A stretch of DNA of 61,830 bases from JAWLHK01 sp041690355 [NCBI: bacterium] (GCA_041690355.1 JAWLHK010000027.1:1-61830), one strand, 5' to 3'. Numbered from the stretch's first letter, positions 49,237 to 58,189 are shown. Made by a program: numbers and translations. The notes: a model not told the origin generated them from the sequence alone.

Positions 49237-50367
49237 ATGGCCGAGGCTTTCGTGACTTCCATCGGTACCGCCGTTCCGCCTCATGCCATCGCGCAGGAAC
49301 GCATCGCCGACTTCATGGCGCGCATGCTGCAGATCGGCGGCGACGAGAAGATGCGCCTGCAGAAGATGTATGCCAACTCGGGCATCCGCGTGCGTCACTC
49401 GGTGATCGATGACTACGCCCGCGAACGGGGAGAATTCCGCTTCTACGCGAACACGCCCGATCTGGAGCCGTTTCCGGGGGTCGAGGCGCGCATGGCGCTC
49501 TACCGGGAATTCGCGGCTCCCCTCGCCGAAGAGGCCGTGCGCACCGCGCTGGAACACGCCGGTCTCGATGCGCGGGAACTCGACCACGTCATCACCGTGA
49601 GCTGCACGGGGATGTACGCGCCCGGGCTTGATATCGACCTGGTCGAACGGCTGGGCCTCGACGGATCCACGCGGCGGACGTGCGTGAACTTCATGGGCTG
49701 CTATGCCGCTTTCAACGGGCTCAAGGTGGCCGACGCCATCGTGCAGGCGAATCCGCGCGCGCGGGTGGCCGTCGTCTGCGTCGAGCTGTGCACGTTGCAC
49801 TTCCAGAAGCTGCCGACCATGGACCACATCGTGGCCAACTCGCTGTTCGCCGATGGGGCGGCCGTCGCCATCGTCGAAGGCGCGCCGCGTCCCGGACGAA
49901 TCAACCTTGCCCTCGACGCCTTTCACGCCGAGCTCGCGCCCGACAGCAGGGGGCACATGGCGTGGAACATCGGGGATACGGGCTTTCTGATGACCCTGAG
50001 CCGCTATGTGGCCGATCTGGTCGAAGGGGGGATCGGCGCGCTTACCGAGTCGCTGCTCTCGCGGGCCGAGATACACCGCTCGGCCATCGGCCACTGGGCC
50101 ATCCATCCGGGGGGACGCCGGATCCTCGACGCCTGCCGGATGGAACTGGGGCTCGACGAAGCGGATCTGCAGCATTCCCGCAGCGTGCTCCGGGACTACG
50201 GGAACATGTCGTCGGCCACGATCCTGTTTGTCCTCGAACGGCTGCTTGAGGATCTGCGCCGCCGTGACGCCGCCGACGGCGAACGGGTCTTCGCCGCGGC
50301 CTTCGGTCCCGGGCTCACCATGGAGTCGGCCGTGCTGCGTGTCGTGCGGCCGCATGCCGACGCCTGA
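49237..50367 (+). CDS. Type III polyketide synthase
   Basis: Chalcone-synthase-fold condensing enzyme of 376 residues. The catalytic Cys is in CVNFMGCYAAFNGLK, the His in HWAIHPGGRRILDA and the Asn in DYGNMSSATILFVLERLL. A CoA-bound starter is extended with malonyl-CoA and cyclised to a resorcinol, pyrone or related phenol. Long-chain (alkylresorcinol-type) starters are common in bacterial members. GAGG precedes the ATG. It begins a four-gene run with an FAD oxidoreductase, a methyltransferase and a hydrolase, with ubiA divergent. Confidence 0.94.
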   Translation: MAEAFVTSIGTAVPPHAIAQERIADFMARMLQIGGDEKMRLQKMYANSGIRVRHSVIDDYARERGEFRFYANTPDLEPFPGVEARMALYREFAAPLAEEAVRTALEHAGLDARELDHVITVSCTGMYAPGLDIDLVERLGLDGSTRRTCVNFMGCYAAFNGLKVADAIVQANPRARVAVVCVELCTLHFQKLPTMDHIVANSLFADGAAVAIVEGAPRPGRINLALDAFHAELAPDSRGHMAWNIGDTGFLMTLSRYVADLVEGGIGALTESLLSRAEIHRSAIGHWAIHPGGRRILDACRMELGLDEADLQHSRSVLRDYGNMSSATILFVLERLLEDLRRRDAADGERVFAAAFGPGLTMESAVLRVVRPHADA

Positions 50368-50395
50368 GGGGAAGGCAGGAGGGAAGGGGAGGAAG

Positions 50396-51535
50396 ATGGG
50401 CATCGGAAATGAGGCCGACGTGGCCATCGTCGGCGGGGGACTGGCGGGGCTCACGGCCGCGCTGGATCTGGGCCGCCGCGGGTTGCGGGTGGCCCTCTTC
50501 GAACAGAAGCACTACCCGATGCACCGGGTCTGCGGGGAATATGTCTCGAACGAGGTCCTGCCGTACCTGGAATCGCTCGGCGTTCATGTCTCCGGCCTCG
50601 GCGCCCACCCCGTGCACCGCCTCTTCGCCACCGGCTGTGACGGAGGCGAAACCTGGTCGGCGCCGCTACCCCTGGGCGGATTCGGGCTCAGCCGCTACGT
50701 GTTCGAATGGCATCTGGTCGAACAGGCCCGCGCGGCCGGCGTGCGGATTTTCGAGCGCACCCCCGTGCGCACCTTCGGCCCGGCCGGCGAGCGGATGCGC
50801 GTCGTGACCGAGCAGGGGGGCGAGTGGCATGCGGCCATGGTGCTCTGCGCCACGGGTAAACGGTCGCGCCTCGACCGGCGCCTCGACCGGCGGTTCATGG
50901 ATCGGCCGACGCCGTGGATGGCCGTCAAGTACCACGTCCAAGGCGGCGCCGAGCCGGGGGTCATCGCGCTGCACAGCTTTGACGGCGGGTACTGCGGGGT
51001 CGTCGGTATCGAGGGCGGCCTGGCCAACGTCTGCTACCTTGCGCACGAACGGAATCTGGGCGACGGCATTGCGGCCATGGAGCGTGAGGTCCTGTCCCGA
51101 AACCCCTGGCTTGCCCGGCTCTTCCGCGGCGCGCAGAAGATCGATCCGCGGCCGCTGGCCATCGCGCGCATCTCCTTCGCCGACCGGAGCGCGACCGAAA
51201 ACCATGCCCTCATGGTGGGCGATGCGGCCGGGCTGGTGACGCCGCTGTGCGGCAACGGCATGGCCATGGCCATCGGCGCCGCCCGTCTCGCCGCCGAGTC
51301 TGCGGCCGCCTTTCTCCAGGGCGCCTGCACGCGAGCGGAGTGTGAACGCGAATACGCCGCCCGGTGGCGCAAGGCCTATCGCACGCGCATTCTCGCAGGC
51401 CGACTGCTACAGCCGCTCATGGGCGAGCCCCGGGTAACCGATCTGGCGCTGCGCGTCCTGCGGGGGATGCCCCGGCTGGCGCGGCCGGTCATCCGGGCCA
51501 CCCATGGGGCTCCCCTGCGCGTCGAACGCTCCTGA
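50396..51535 (+). CDS. FAD-dependent oxidoreductase, geranylgeranyl-reductase-like
   Basis: Flavoprotein of 379 residues. The N-terminal FAD motif is DVAIVGGGLAGLTAALDLG, followed by EQKHYPMHRVCGEYVSNEVLPYLESLG, which matches the GGR/tetracenomycin-type monooxygenase group. The second FAD motif is MVGDAAGLVTPLCGNGMAMAI. In related type III PKS loci such enzymes hydroxylate the polyketide ring or reduce a prenyl chain. The ATG has GGGGAGG upstream. It starts 28 bp after the PKS stop. Confidence 0.88.
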   Translation: MGIGNEADVAIVGGGLAGLTAALDLGRRGLRVALFEQKHYPMHRVCGEYVSNEVLPYLESLGVHVSGLGAHPVHRLFATGCDGGETWSAPLPLGGFGLSRYVFEWHLVEQARAAGVRIFERTPVRTFGPAGERMRVVTEQGGEWHAAMVLCATGKRSRLDRRLDRRFMDRPTPWMAVKYHVQGGAEPGVIALHSFDGGYCGVVGIEGGLANVCYLAHERNLGDGIAAMEREVLSRNPWLARLFRGAQKIDPRPLAIARISFADRSATENHALMVGDAAGLVTPLCGNGMAMAIGAARLAAESAAAFLQGACTRAECEREYAARWRKAYRTRILAGRLLQPLMGEPRVTDLALRVLRGMPRLARPVIRATHGAPLRVERS

Positions 51536-51560
51536 CAGGGCACTGACCACGGCGCAGGAA

Positions 51561-51589
51561 TTGCGCGGGGCCGGGTACCCGAGTACACT
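51561..51589 (+). promoter_or_regulatory. Sigma70-like promoter, leaderless geometry
   Basis: The -35 TTGCGC (51561-51566), a 17 bp spacer and the -10 TACACT (51584-51589) end 8 nt before the methyltransferase ATG at 51598; no Shine-Dalgarno site is present. Confidence 0.55.
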
Positions 51590-51597
51590 GCCTCGTT

Positions 51598-52251
51598 ATG
51601 GCCCAATACGAAAATTTCTATCCCGATATGGCCGCCGTCGACCATTACGAGGCGACGCGGTACGCATCCCGCGATCAGCGCTGGCTCAGCCGCGAAGAGC
51701 TCGAACTGGTGGCCCAGGCGGTCGCCGCGCTGCCGGCGCCGCGCAAACGGGTGCTCGACGCGCCGAGCGGTTACGGACGCTTTTCCCCCTACCTCGCCCA
51801 GCTGGGGCTGCGCCCGACCAACGTCGACATTTCGACCCCCATGGTCGCGCGCACCGTCTCGCGCCTGGCGCAGCAGGCGGTGGCCACGACCGGCGTGACG
51901 GGGGATCTCATCGGCGGCCTGCCGTTCGCGCCCGATGCCTTCGACGGCGCGGTTTCGATCCGCATGCTGCACAACTGGCCCGACCCGGCGCACCGGCAGG
52001 CGATTCTGCGCTCCTTTGCCGCGGTCGTGCGCGACTGGCTCGTCATCACCTTCTACGATGCGCCGCCGGTCCATCGCCTGCAGTTCGGCCTGCGCCGCCG
52101 CTTCAAGCCGAGCGCGCGCCAGTCGATGGCCATGGTCCCACGGGAGCGGTTCGTCGCCGAAGCGGCCGCCGCCGGTTTCCGCGTCGAGTCCATGCGCGCC
52201 GTGCTGCCCGTGCTGCACGCGCAGACCGTGGCCGTACTGCGGCGCGCCTGA
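51598..52251 (+). CDS. Class I SAM-dependent methyltransferase
   Basis: Protein of 217 residues with a UbiE-like fold: motif I VLDAPSGYGRFSPYLAQLG (variant of the Gly-rich loop), NVDISTPMVARTV carrying the acidic SAM contact, VTGDLIGGLPFAPDAFDGAVSIRMLHNW, and FAAVVRDWLVITFYDAPP. It probably methylates a hydroxyl group or ring carbon of the polyketide made by the upstream synthase (inference from context). The ATG lies 8 nt after a -10 hexamer with a matched -35, so it may be translated from a leaderless mRNA. Confidence 0.85.
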   Translation: MAQYENFYPDMAAVDHYEATRYASRDQRWLSREELELVAQAVAALPAPRKRVLDAPSGYGRFSPYLAQLGLRPTNVDISTPMVARTVSRLAQQAVATTGVTGDLIGGLPFAPDAFDGAVSIRMLHNWPDPAHRQAILRSFAAVVRDWLVITFYDAPPVHRLQFGLRRRFKPSARQSMAMVPRERFVAEAAAAGFRVESMRAVLPVLHAQTVAVLRRA

Positions 52252-52273
52252 GGCGCCGCCCGGGAGGTGCCCG

Positions 52274-53362
52274 TTGAGTCTTGCGCTCCTTCCATTCGTT
52301 GCCGGGGCCGCGGTCGCCGGGTACGCCGTCGCCGTGAACCGGCTCGCCCGCGCCGTGCGCCCGGCCGACGACGTCGTCCTTCACGAGGTGACGACAGTCG
52401 ACGGTTGGCGGCTCGGCCTGGCCGAGTATGGCGCCCACAACGGCGGGCCCGTCGTCTTTCTGCAGCATGGGCTTGCGGCCACCCACCGCGCCTTCGACTT
52501 CCACCCCCACGGCCCGAGCCCGGCTCGGGCGCTTGCGGCCCGCGGGTATCGCGTCTTTGCCGGCAATCTTCGCGGGCGCCCCTTCGGCGACGGGATTCAC
52601 ACGGGGCGCGCCGCCACGTGGACGCTCTCGGATTACTTGCTTCGCGACCTGCCCGCGCTGGTGGGGTTCATCCACGGGCGCGCCGGGCGGCCGGTCCACT
52701 GGATCGGGCACTCCATGGGCGGCATTCTCGGGCTCGCCTACACGGCGCACTTCGGCGGAGGGCAGGTGGCAACTTTGACCACCCTCGGTTCTGCGCTGCA
52801 CTACGGCATCGGCGGCAGCGTCTTCGCGAAGCTTCATCGCCTGCACCCCCTTTTGCGCTCCTTCCGGCGCATCCCCTGGCGGCTGGTGCAGCGCTGGAAT
52901 GGTCCGCTCGGCGCGCTCGGCATCTCGCCCGACGGCATGCAGTACAATCGGCGCAATATCAGCGGGCGCACGGCCGCCATGCTTTCGGCGCATGTTTACG
53001 TCGACCTGACCGTGGCCGAACTGCTCGAACTGGCGACCACCTTCGACGGCGGCGAGGGAATTCACTGCCGTGATCTCGACTGCCGGCTTCCGCAGCTGGC
53101 GGCCCGGATTCCGGTACCCTGGCTGTCGATTGCCGGGGCGGCCGACGGCCAGTGCCCGCCGGAGACCGCCCGGTGGACGTTCGAGCGCATCGACGCGCCG
53201 CGCCGCGAGTTTCTGCTCGCCGGCCGGGCGCAGGGGTTCGGGGCGGATTACGGCCACTTCGACCTCGTCTGCGGGCGGCGTGCCGACGAAGAGATCTGGG
53301 CTCCCGTGCGCCGGTTCATCGAGGCCGCCGAACCGAAGGCGGCGGCGGCCGGCCGATTTTGA
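52274..53362 (+). CDS. Alpha/beta hydrolase
   Basis: Hydrolase of 362 residues. VVFLQHGLAATHRAFDF is the oxyanion region. The nucleophile Ser is in HWIGHSMGGILGLAY (GxSxG). AGAADGQCPPE probably holds the acid, and GADYGHFDLV the His. The N-terminus LALLPFVAGAAVAGYAVAVN is hydrophobic and may anchor it to the membrane. The start is the TTG at 52274, preceded by GGGAGG; no ATG or GTG in frame nearby fits. It ends the PKS cluster and could release or hydrolyse an ester intermediate. Confidence 0.82.
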   Translation: MSLALLPFVAGAAVAGYAVAVNRLARAVRPADDVVLHEVTTVDGWRLGLAEYGAHNGGPVVFLQHGLAATHRAFDFHPHGPSPARALAARGYRVFAGNLRGRPFGDGIHTGRAATWTLSDYLLRDLPALVGFIHGRAGRPVHWIGHSMGGILGLAYTAHFGGGQVATLTTLGSALHYGIGGSVFAKLHRLHPLLRSFRRIPWRLVQRWNGPLGALGISPDGMQYNRRNISGRTAAMLSAHVYVDLTVAELLELATTFDGGEGIHCRDLDCRLPQLAARIPVPWLSIAGAADGQCPPETARWTFERIDAPRREFLLAGRAQGFGADYGHFDLVCGRRADEEIWAPVRRFIEAAEPKAAAAGRF

Positions 53363-53388
53363 CGGCGCTCGATCCCCCGTGCTATAAC
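53359..53388 (+). promoter_or_regulatory. Promoter for receiver-PilZ gene
   Basis: The -35 TTGACG (53359-53364) overlaps the stop codon of the hydrolase gene, with an 18 bp spacer and -10 TATAAC (53383-53388). The leader is about 40 nt and includes GGAGG. Confidence 0.65.
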
Positions 53389-53436
53389 ATAGGCGCCGTA
53401 AACCCGAAAATCCGTTTCCGCATCGGAGGCAATTCC

Positions 53437-54144
53437 ATGACCACCGTGGCCACGCAGGACAAGAAAATCAAGATCCTTCTCGTCGACGACATGAGCAACT
53501 TTCTCGATCTCGAGGTGAGTTTCCTTCGTCGCAGCGACTGCGTGATCATCACGGCGAACGACGGCATCGACGCCCTGAAGAAGACGAAGACCGAGAAGCC
53601 CGACATCGTGCTGCTCGACATCGAGATGCCGCGCATGACCGGTATCGAATGCTGCCGCATCATCAAGAGCGATCCGGCCACGAAGTCGATTCCTGTCGTC
53701 ATGGTGACGAGCACCTCGAAGCGCGAAGAGAGCTTCGCCGCCGGGGCCGACGACTTCTGGCAGAAGCCGATCAACGAACTGGCTTTTCTGGAGGGGATCA
53801 AGAAGTTCGTCCCCATCAAGGAGCGCCAGGACAAGCGGGTTGCCGTCGGACTGCAGGTCGACTACCGCATCGGTGAGAACAAGGACAAGCTCGTGCAGGC
53901 CTTCACGAAGGACGTCAGCACGAGCGGCATGTTCGTCATCACGCGCGACACGCTGCCGATCGGCGTGCCGCTCGAGGTTGAATTCCGCATTCCCCCCGGG
54001 CGCATCGTAAAGGCGTCGTGCGAGGTCATGCGTGAGCTGCGCGATGAGAGCGACGGCCACTACATCGGCGGCATGGGGCTCAAGTTCGTGAGCCTCGAAG
54101 AAGACGACCGCCGGGCCCTCGAGAGTTTCATCGCGGGGAGCTGA
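53437..54144 (+). CDS. Receiver domain-PilZ protein
   Basis: Protein of 235 residues. The N-terminal CheY-like receiver domain has ILLVDDMSNF, phospho-acceptor Asp in IVLLDIEMPRMTG and the conserved Lys in FWQKPINE. The C-terminal PilZ domain starts at KERQDKRVAVGLQVDY with the c-di-GMP-binding RxxxR-like KRVAV and FTKDVSTSGMF (DxSxxG). Such proteins link phosphorylation with c-di-GMP, typically for motility or surface behaviour. A linked kinase is not present. GGAGG precedes the ATG. The following gene starts 5 bp downstream. Confidence 0.9.
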   Translation: MTTVATQDKKIKILLVDDMSNFLDLEVSFLRRSDCVIITANDGIDALKKTKTEKPDIVLLDIEMPRMTGIECCRIIKSDPATKSIPVVMVTSTSKREESFAAGADDFWQKPINELAFLEGIKKFVPIKERQDKRVAVGLQVDYRIGENKDKLVQAFTKDVSTSGMFVITRDTLPIGVPLEVEFRIPPGRIVKASCEVMRELRDESDGHYIGGMGLKFVSLEEDDRRALESFIAGS

Positions 54145-54149
54145 CCCCC

Positions 54150-55006
54150 GTGCCTCCGGTCGAACTGGCGTTCGACAGCCCCGAAAGCCTCCGGGCGGCC
54201 CTCGAAGACATCCGCAGGACCGCCAGGGTCACCCCGGACCATCCCGTTGCCGGCACGGTAACCGTGCGCGTGCGCTTCGGTGCGCACACGCTCGAGCTGA
54301 TGGGCATCGGGCGAGAGCGCTTTGTTCTTCTGACCGACGAGCCGTCCGACCTGCGGTATCAGACGGAACGGTTTCTCGACGCGGTCGGCCTGGCCGGCGG
54401 CGAACCGGTGGCGGCGCCGTCGAACGGGAGGGCCGAGTCCCCCGCAGCCGTGCCCCCTATCGTACAGGACGCGGGGGCCGCACCCGAATCTTCACTGCCC
54501 GGCGCAGACGAACCCGAGGGCGCCGGTTCCGAGGCCGGCGAGGCCGACGAGGCCGAAGTCGAGGCCCTGCGCCGCGAATACCAGGGCAAGGACCCCATCG
54601 TGCAGGAGCTCAAGCGCATTCAGGCGCTGCCGGTTCCCCAGAAGCTGCGGCTCGCCCAGGACGGCGACCTCATGCAGCGCAATCTGCTGATGCGCATGTA
54701 CGGCAAGATGGTGTTCGAGGCGCTTCTGCACAACCGCGCATCACCGAGGCCGAGGTGGCGAAGCTGGCGAAACTGGCGACCCTCCCCGCGCACCTGCTGA
54801 CCGCCATCGCGGCGCGGGGCAACTGGGTGCGCAACGAGCGCATCCGAAACGCGCTGCTCGGCAACTTCCGCCTGCCGCAGGCCATCGTGCAGAAGATCGT
54901 CTCGACCCTCACGAAACAGGAAGTGCGCGGACTGCTGCAGCGCCGCGACCTGCCGCAGGCCGTGCAGGCCGCCGTCCGTCAGCAGGCGGCGCGCCTGTCC
55001 AGTTGA
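54150..55006 (+). CDS. Conserved hypothetical protein interrupted by a one-base frameshift
   Basis: From the GTG at 54150 the first frame reads PVELAFDSPESLRAALEDIR and LRLAQDGDLMQRNLLMRMYG up to LLHN (54734), then becomes nonsense and stops at 54800. The next frame restores PRITEAEVAKLAKLATLPAH and continues to 55006 (LLQRRDLPQAVQAAVRQQAA). One missing C in the AACC run at 54732-54735 explains it. The whole is about 285 residues: a PilZ-like N-terminal region, an acidic linker, and a helical repeat C-terminal region that is conserved in deltaproteobacteria-like genomes. It could be a sequencing error, a genuine mutation or programmed slippage. Confidence 0.78.
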
Positions 55007-55126
55007 GATTGCCGCTCCGGCCGTCCATCCCCCGGAGCCGCGGCCGACAGCGCGCGGTTCTCCGTTCTTTCCGCGGCGGAACCCTGTACAATCATGGCTT
55101 CCACTTTCGGGGGCGGCAGAGAACAC

Positions 55127-56251
55127 ATGGCAGAGACCGTGCAGGAAATCCGGGCGTCAGAACCGGGGCGCATCGATCGGACGGTTCAGGAGCTGACCGG
55201 GCTCACCCGTGCGCGGGTACGGGCGCTGTTCGACAACGGCTGCGTGAGCCGCAACGGAAAGCCCGTGGCCGAGGCCGGCGAATTGATCCGGGCGGGCGAT
55301 CGCATCCGCGTAAAGTTCGACCCGGAGCGCCGATACCGCGAGCGGCCCCCCGTGCGCTCCTCGAAGTTCCGCCTCCTGTTCGAGGACGAGCACCTCGTCG
55401 TCGTCGACAAGCCGTCCGGCATCCTCAGTGTGCCGACCGAGAAGCGCGAGCCCAATACGCTCGTGCACGAGGTCGCGAAGTATGTGAACCGGGGGCCGAT
55501 CATCCGCCGCAAGGTCGGGATCGTCCACCGGCTCGATCGCGACACCTCGGGCGTGCTCGTCTTCGGCAAGACCGAGGGAATCGCGCGGGCGCTCAAGGAC
55601 CAGTTCGCGGCCCGCAAGCCCGAGCGCGTGTACCTGGCCTTCGTCGCGGGCGCGCTCGAGCCGGCCGAGGGGACCTTTCGCAGCCACCTGGCGACGGCCC
55701 CCGACCTCGACCAGTACTCCACTGCCGACGCCACGCGGGGAAAGCTCGCCGTCACGCACTACCGGGTCCTGGAGCGCACTGACGTCTGGTCGTTCGTCGA
55801 GGTGACGCTCGAGACCGGGCGGCGCAACCAGATCCGCGTGCATATGGCCGAGGCCGGGCACCCGGTGCTCGGCGACACCCGCTATCGCAAGGATCTCGCT
55901 TCACGGGGCGGGTGGCGCCCGCGGAGGCTGGCGCTGCACGCGGCCGTGCTCGGCTTCACGCATCCGATCACCGGCGAAAAACTGCGCTTCGAGTCGGCGC
56001 TGCCGCCGGAGTTTGCCGCCTTTCGCCGAGCGGCGAGGCAGGCACCCGCAGGCGAGGAGCCTCGCGCCGCCCATGCGAAACCGGCGCCCCAGGGGGCTCC
56101 GGCAAAGCGGGGCGCGCCCCGGGATTCGGCGCCGCGCGATTCAGCCCATCGTAAGCCCGCACGTCAGCCCGCACGTCGCGGCTCCCCACCCCCGGAATCC
56201 GCCCCCCGGCCTACCGTCGACCCGAAAAAGCGCAAGCGCCCGAAGGCTTGA
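55127..56251 (+). CDS. RluA-family pseudouridine synthase
   Basis: RNA-modifying enzyme of 374 residues. The N-terminal S4 RNA-binding domain (RIDRTVQELTGLTRARVRALF ... GDRIRVKF) is followed by the RluA catalytic domain with LLFEDEHLVVVDKPSG and the catalytic Asp in HRLDRDTSGVLVFGKT. Family phrases include VTLETGRRNQIRVHMAEAGHPVLGD. The last ~70 residues form a basic, Pro/Arg-rich tail (APRDSAPRDSAHRKPARQPA) that is not part of the fold and may bind RNA. ATG 55127 is preferred over 55094, because a -10-like TACAAT (55087-55092) overlaps the latter. Confidence 0.92.
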   Translation: MAETVQEIRASEPGRIDRTVQELTGLTRARVRALFDNGCVSRNGKPVAEAGELIRAGDRIRVKFDPERRYRERPPVRSSKFRLLFEDEHLVVVDKPSGILSVPTEKREPNTLVHEVAKYVNRGPIIRRKVGIVHRLDRDTSGVLVFGKTEGIARALKDQFAARKPERVYLAFVAGALEPAEGTFRSHLATAPDLDQYSTADATRGKLAVTHYRVLERTDVWSFVEVTLETGRRNQIRVHMAEAGHPVLGDTRYRKDLASRGGWRPRRLALHAAVLGFTHPITGEKLRFESALPPEFAAFRRAARQAPAGEEPRAAHAKPAPQGAPAKRGAPRDSAPRDSAHRKPARQPARRGSPPPESAPRPTVDPKKRKRPKA

Positions 56252-56301
56252 CGCATATGCTCCTCTCGACGACACTGAACGTTCGCCCAGGGAGGACCGG
56301 A

Positions 56302-56877
56302 ATGACCACCCAATCCGTTTCAACCGCTGCCGGGCAGCTGCCGCCCCTGCTGCAGCGCGTCGTCGATCTCAGCCCGCGCCTGTGGATGGCCGCCGATCGC
56401 TCGCCGCTTTTCCGGCATCTCGTTTTTCGACCCGCCAGCTACGGGCTGCTTCTCGGCGCGCTCGTCGCGCGGCGCCTGGGGGGGCCGCGGACGTGGGACG
56501 AATACATCCGCCCGTTCATGCGCGCCTTCGGCCGCGCGCGCACGGGCCCACTCGCCGCGTACCTGAAGCTCGACCCGCAGGACATGGGCGACCTGGGCCG
56601 CCTGCAGGATTTCGAGGATCGCATGTGGGGGGTCGAAGGGCATTGGGAATCGCGCGGGAAAGACGAGGCCGTCAAGGTCGAGACCGCGTGCCCCTATGCG
56701 GCCATGATCCGGCGCTTCGATCTGCCGGAGTTCTGCACCGACGTCATTCACCACTTCGAATCGGCTACCTACGAAGCGCTCAATCCGTCCTATACGCTCG
56801 CGCCGCTCGACGGCACGCTGCTGTCAAAAGGAGACGGCCCCTGCCGCTTCTGCCACCGCCTGCGCACGACGAGCTGA
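56302..56877 (+). CDS. L-2-amino-thiazoline-4-carboxylic acid (ATC) hydrolase-like protein
   Basis: Protein of 191 residues with the C-terminal signature of the ATC hydrolase family: ETACPYAAMIRRFDLPEFCTDVIHHFESATYEALNPSYTL followed by the Cys pair in GDGPCRFCHRL. Characterised members open the thiazoline ring in cysteine synthesis from racemic ATC, but most family members are of unknown role. The conserved CPYA and C-terminal CxFC cysteines are present. GGGAGGA precedes the ATG at 56302. It converges on the hypothetical gene at 56896. Confidence 0.75.
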   Translation: MTTQSVSTAAGQLPPLLQRVVDLSPRLWMAADRSPLFRHLVFRPASYGLLLGALVARRLGGPRTWDEYIRPFMRAFGRARTGPLAAYLKLDPQDMGDLGRLQDFEDRMWGVEGHWESRGKDEAVKVETACPYAAMIRRFDLPEFCTDVIHHFESATYEALNPSYTLAPLDGTLLSKGDGPCRFCHRLRTTS

Positions 56878-56895
56878 GGGCCGAAGAAGGGGCCG

Positions 56896-58095
56896 TTAGT
56901 CCGGGCGGTTCCCGTACGGATCCGGGGGGAGCATGATGCGTACCCGCCCGCGCAGCGTGCGGATATGCTCCACCGAACGAAACGTGCGGTACTCGGCCGG
57001 CCGCCCCATGGCCTGCAGGAGTTCGCGCCGCAGATCGAGGGCCGCGACGCTCTGCCCGTGGGCCGCGAGGTAGTCGGCCCGTTCGGCCTGCAGGCGATAG
57101 AGCTCGGCCAGACGGCCATCCCGGGCAGGCGAGCGGGGCAGGGCGCGCGCGAAGCGGAGCTCGGCGGCAAGTTCGTCATCGTCGGCGGGCGGCGGACGGC
57201 AGCCGAGCCTGCGGCGAAGGTGAAGCGCGGCCTGCATCGCGGGGGACAATCCGCTCAGATTGCCGCGTAGCCGGCCGCCGTTCCAGTCGACCACGACGCG
57301 CCCGTCGCACGTCCGGTACTCGATGCCGTGCGGGATGAGCCGGAGCGGATCGAGACGGCGCCCGGCCATGAGGTGCTCGGCTAGTGCGGCCGCCGCCATG
57401 CGGTACGCGGCGTCGTTCAGGCCCAGCCGCGCATAGTCTTCGAACGCGCCGGCGAGGTCGCCTCCGGCCAGCTTCACTTCGGCCTGCCAGCCGCCCTCTT
57501 CGGCCGGTGCCGGCAGCGAAAGCCACAGCGTCGCCAGCGCATCGTCGTCGAGCAGCGACTGAAATCCCGCGCCCGTGATGGCTTCGCGCACCTGGGCCGC
57601 GGTCGTGGTGTCGGCGGCCATCCCCTGCAGAAAGATTGCGCTGCGCTCCCGCAGAAGCCGGACGCGGTCGCTCGCGTCGGGGGCACGGCGCAGGATTTCG
57701 ACGAGCACGGGAAGACCCGAGGGGCCCGTCGCAAAGTGCTCGGTCAGCTCAGAAAGCGTGTCGGCCGGAACGAGCCGGAAATCGACCTTCGCGAGCCACG
57801 GGGCCGCCTCGCGGGCCGGCAGCGAACGGATGTACGCCGCCAGCCACGCCTGTTCGACCGTTCTCGTGCGCTCGTCGGCGGGTTGCTGCCACCGCCGCTC
57901 GGGAGCGCCGAATGCGCGCCCCAGCTCGACGCCGCAGAAGTGAACGAGGCGTTCGGGCGGCAGCGTGATCTCGGCTGCGAGCGCCTGCCGCTCTACCGCA
58001 CTCCCCATCATGAGGATGCGAGCCACGTGGGCGCAGTGCGGCCCCTCGTCGTCGTTCGAGAATCCAAGAAGGAGAGTAATGAGCAGGGTAAGCAT
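56896..58095 (-). CDS. Exported protein of unknown function
   Basis: Protein of 399 residues with a short signal-like N-terminus (MLTLLITLLLGFSNDD) and an Ala/Leu/Arg-rich helical body resembling a tetratricopeptide-like solenoid (FEDYARLGLNDAAYRMAAAALAEHL, LAELYRLQAERADYLAAHG). Two Cys occur near the N-terminus (PHCAHV, HFCGVE) and two in the C-terminal half (YRTCDG, RLGCRP), which may form disulfides outside the cytoplasm. No family recognised. It ends 18 bp from the convergent ATC-hydrolase-like gene. Confidence 0.7.
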   Translation of the reverse strand: MLTLLITLLLGFSNDDEGPHCAHVARILMMGSAVERQALAAEITLPPERLVHFCGVELGRAFGAPERRWQQPADERTRTVEQAWLAAYIRSLPAREAAPWLAKVDFRLVPADTLSELTEHFATGPSGLPVLVEILRRAPDASDRVRLLRERSAIFLQGMAADTTTAAQVREAITGAGFQSLLDDDALATLWLSLPAPAEEGGWQAEVKLAGGDLAGAFEDYARLGLNDAAYRMAAAALAEHLMAGRRLDPLRLIPHGIEYRTCDGRVVVDWNGGRLRGNLSGLSPAMQAALHLRRRLGCRPPPADDDELAAELRFARALPRSPARDGRLAELYRLQAERADYLAAHGQSVAALDLRRELLQAMGRPAEYRTFRSVEHIRTLRGRVRIMLPPDPYGNRPD

Positions 58096-58189
58096 CAGAC
58101 GCGTCCGCCAGGCATGGTGTCAGGAGCCCTCAATCGGCATGGGCCCGCCCGTGCAGAATCGTGCGGCCCCCCGTAGGATGATAGCCGCG

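Noticed and set aside
48148-50454. Minus-strand frame spanning the type III PKS and part of ubiA
   Set aside because: It runs antisense through the PKS gene and out of frame through ubiA; both real genes have domain motifs and ribosome binding sites.
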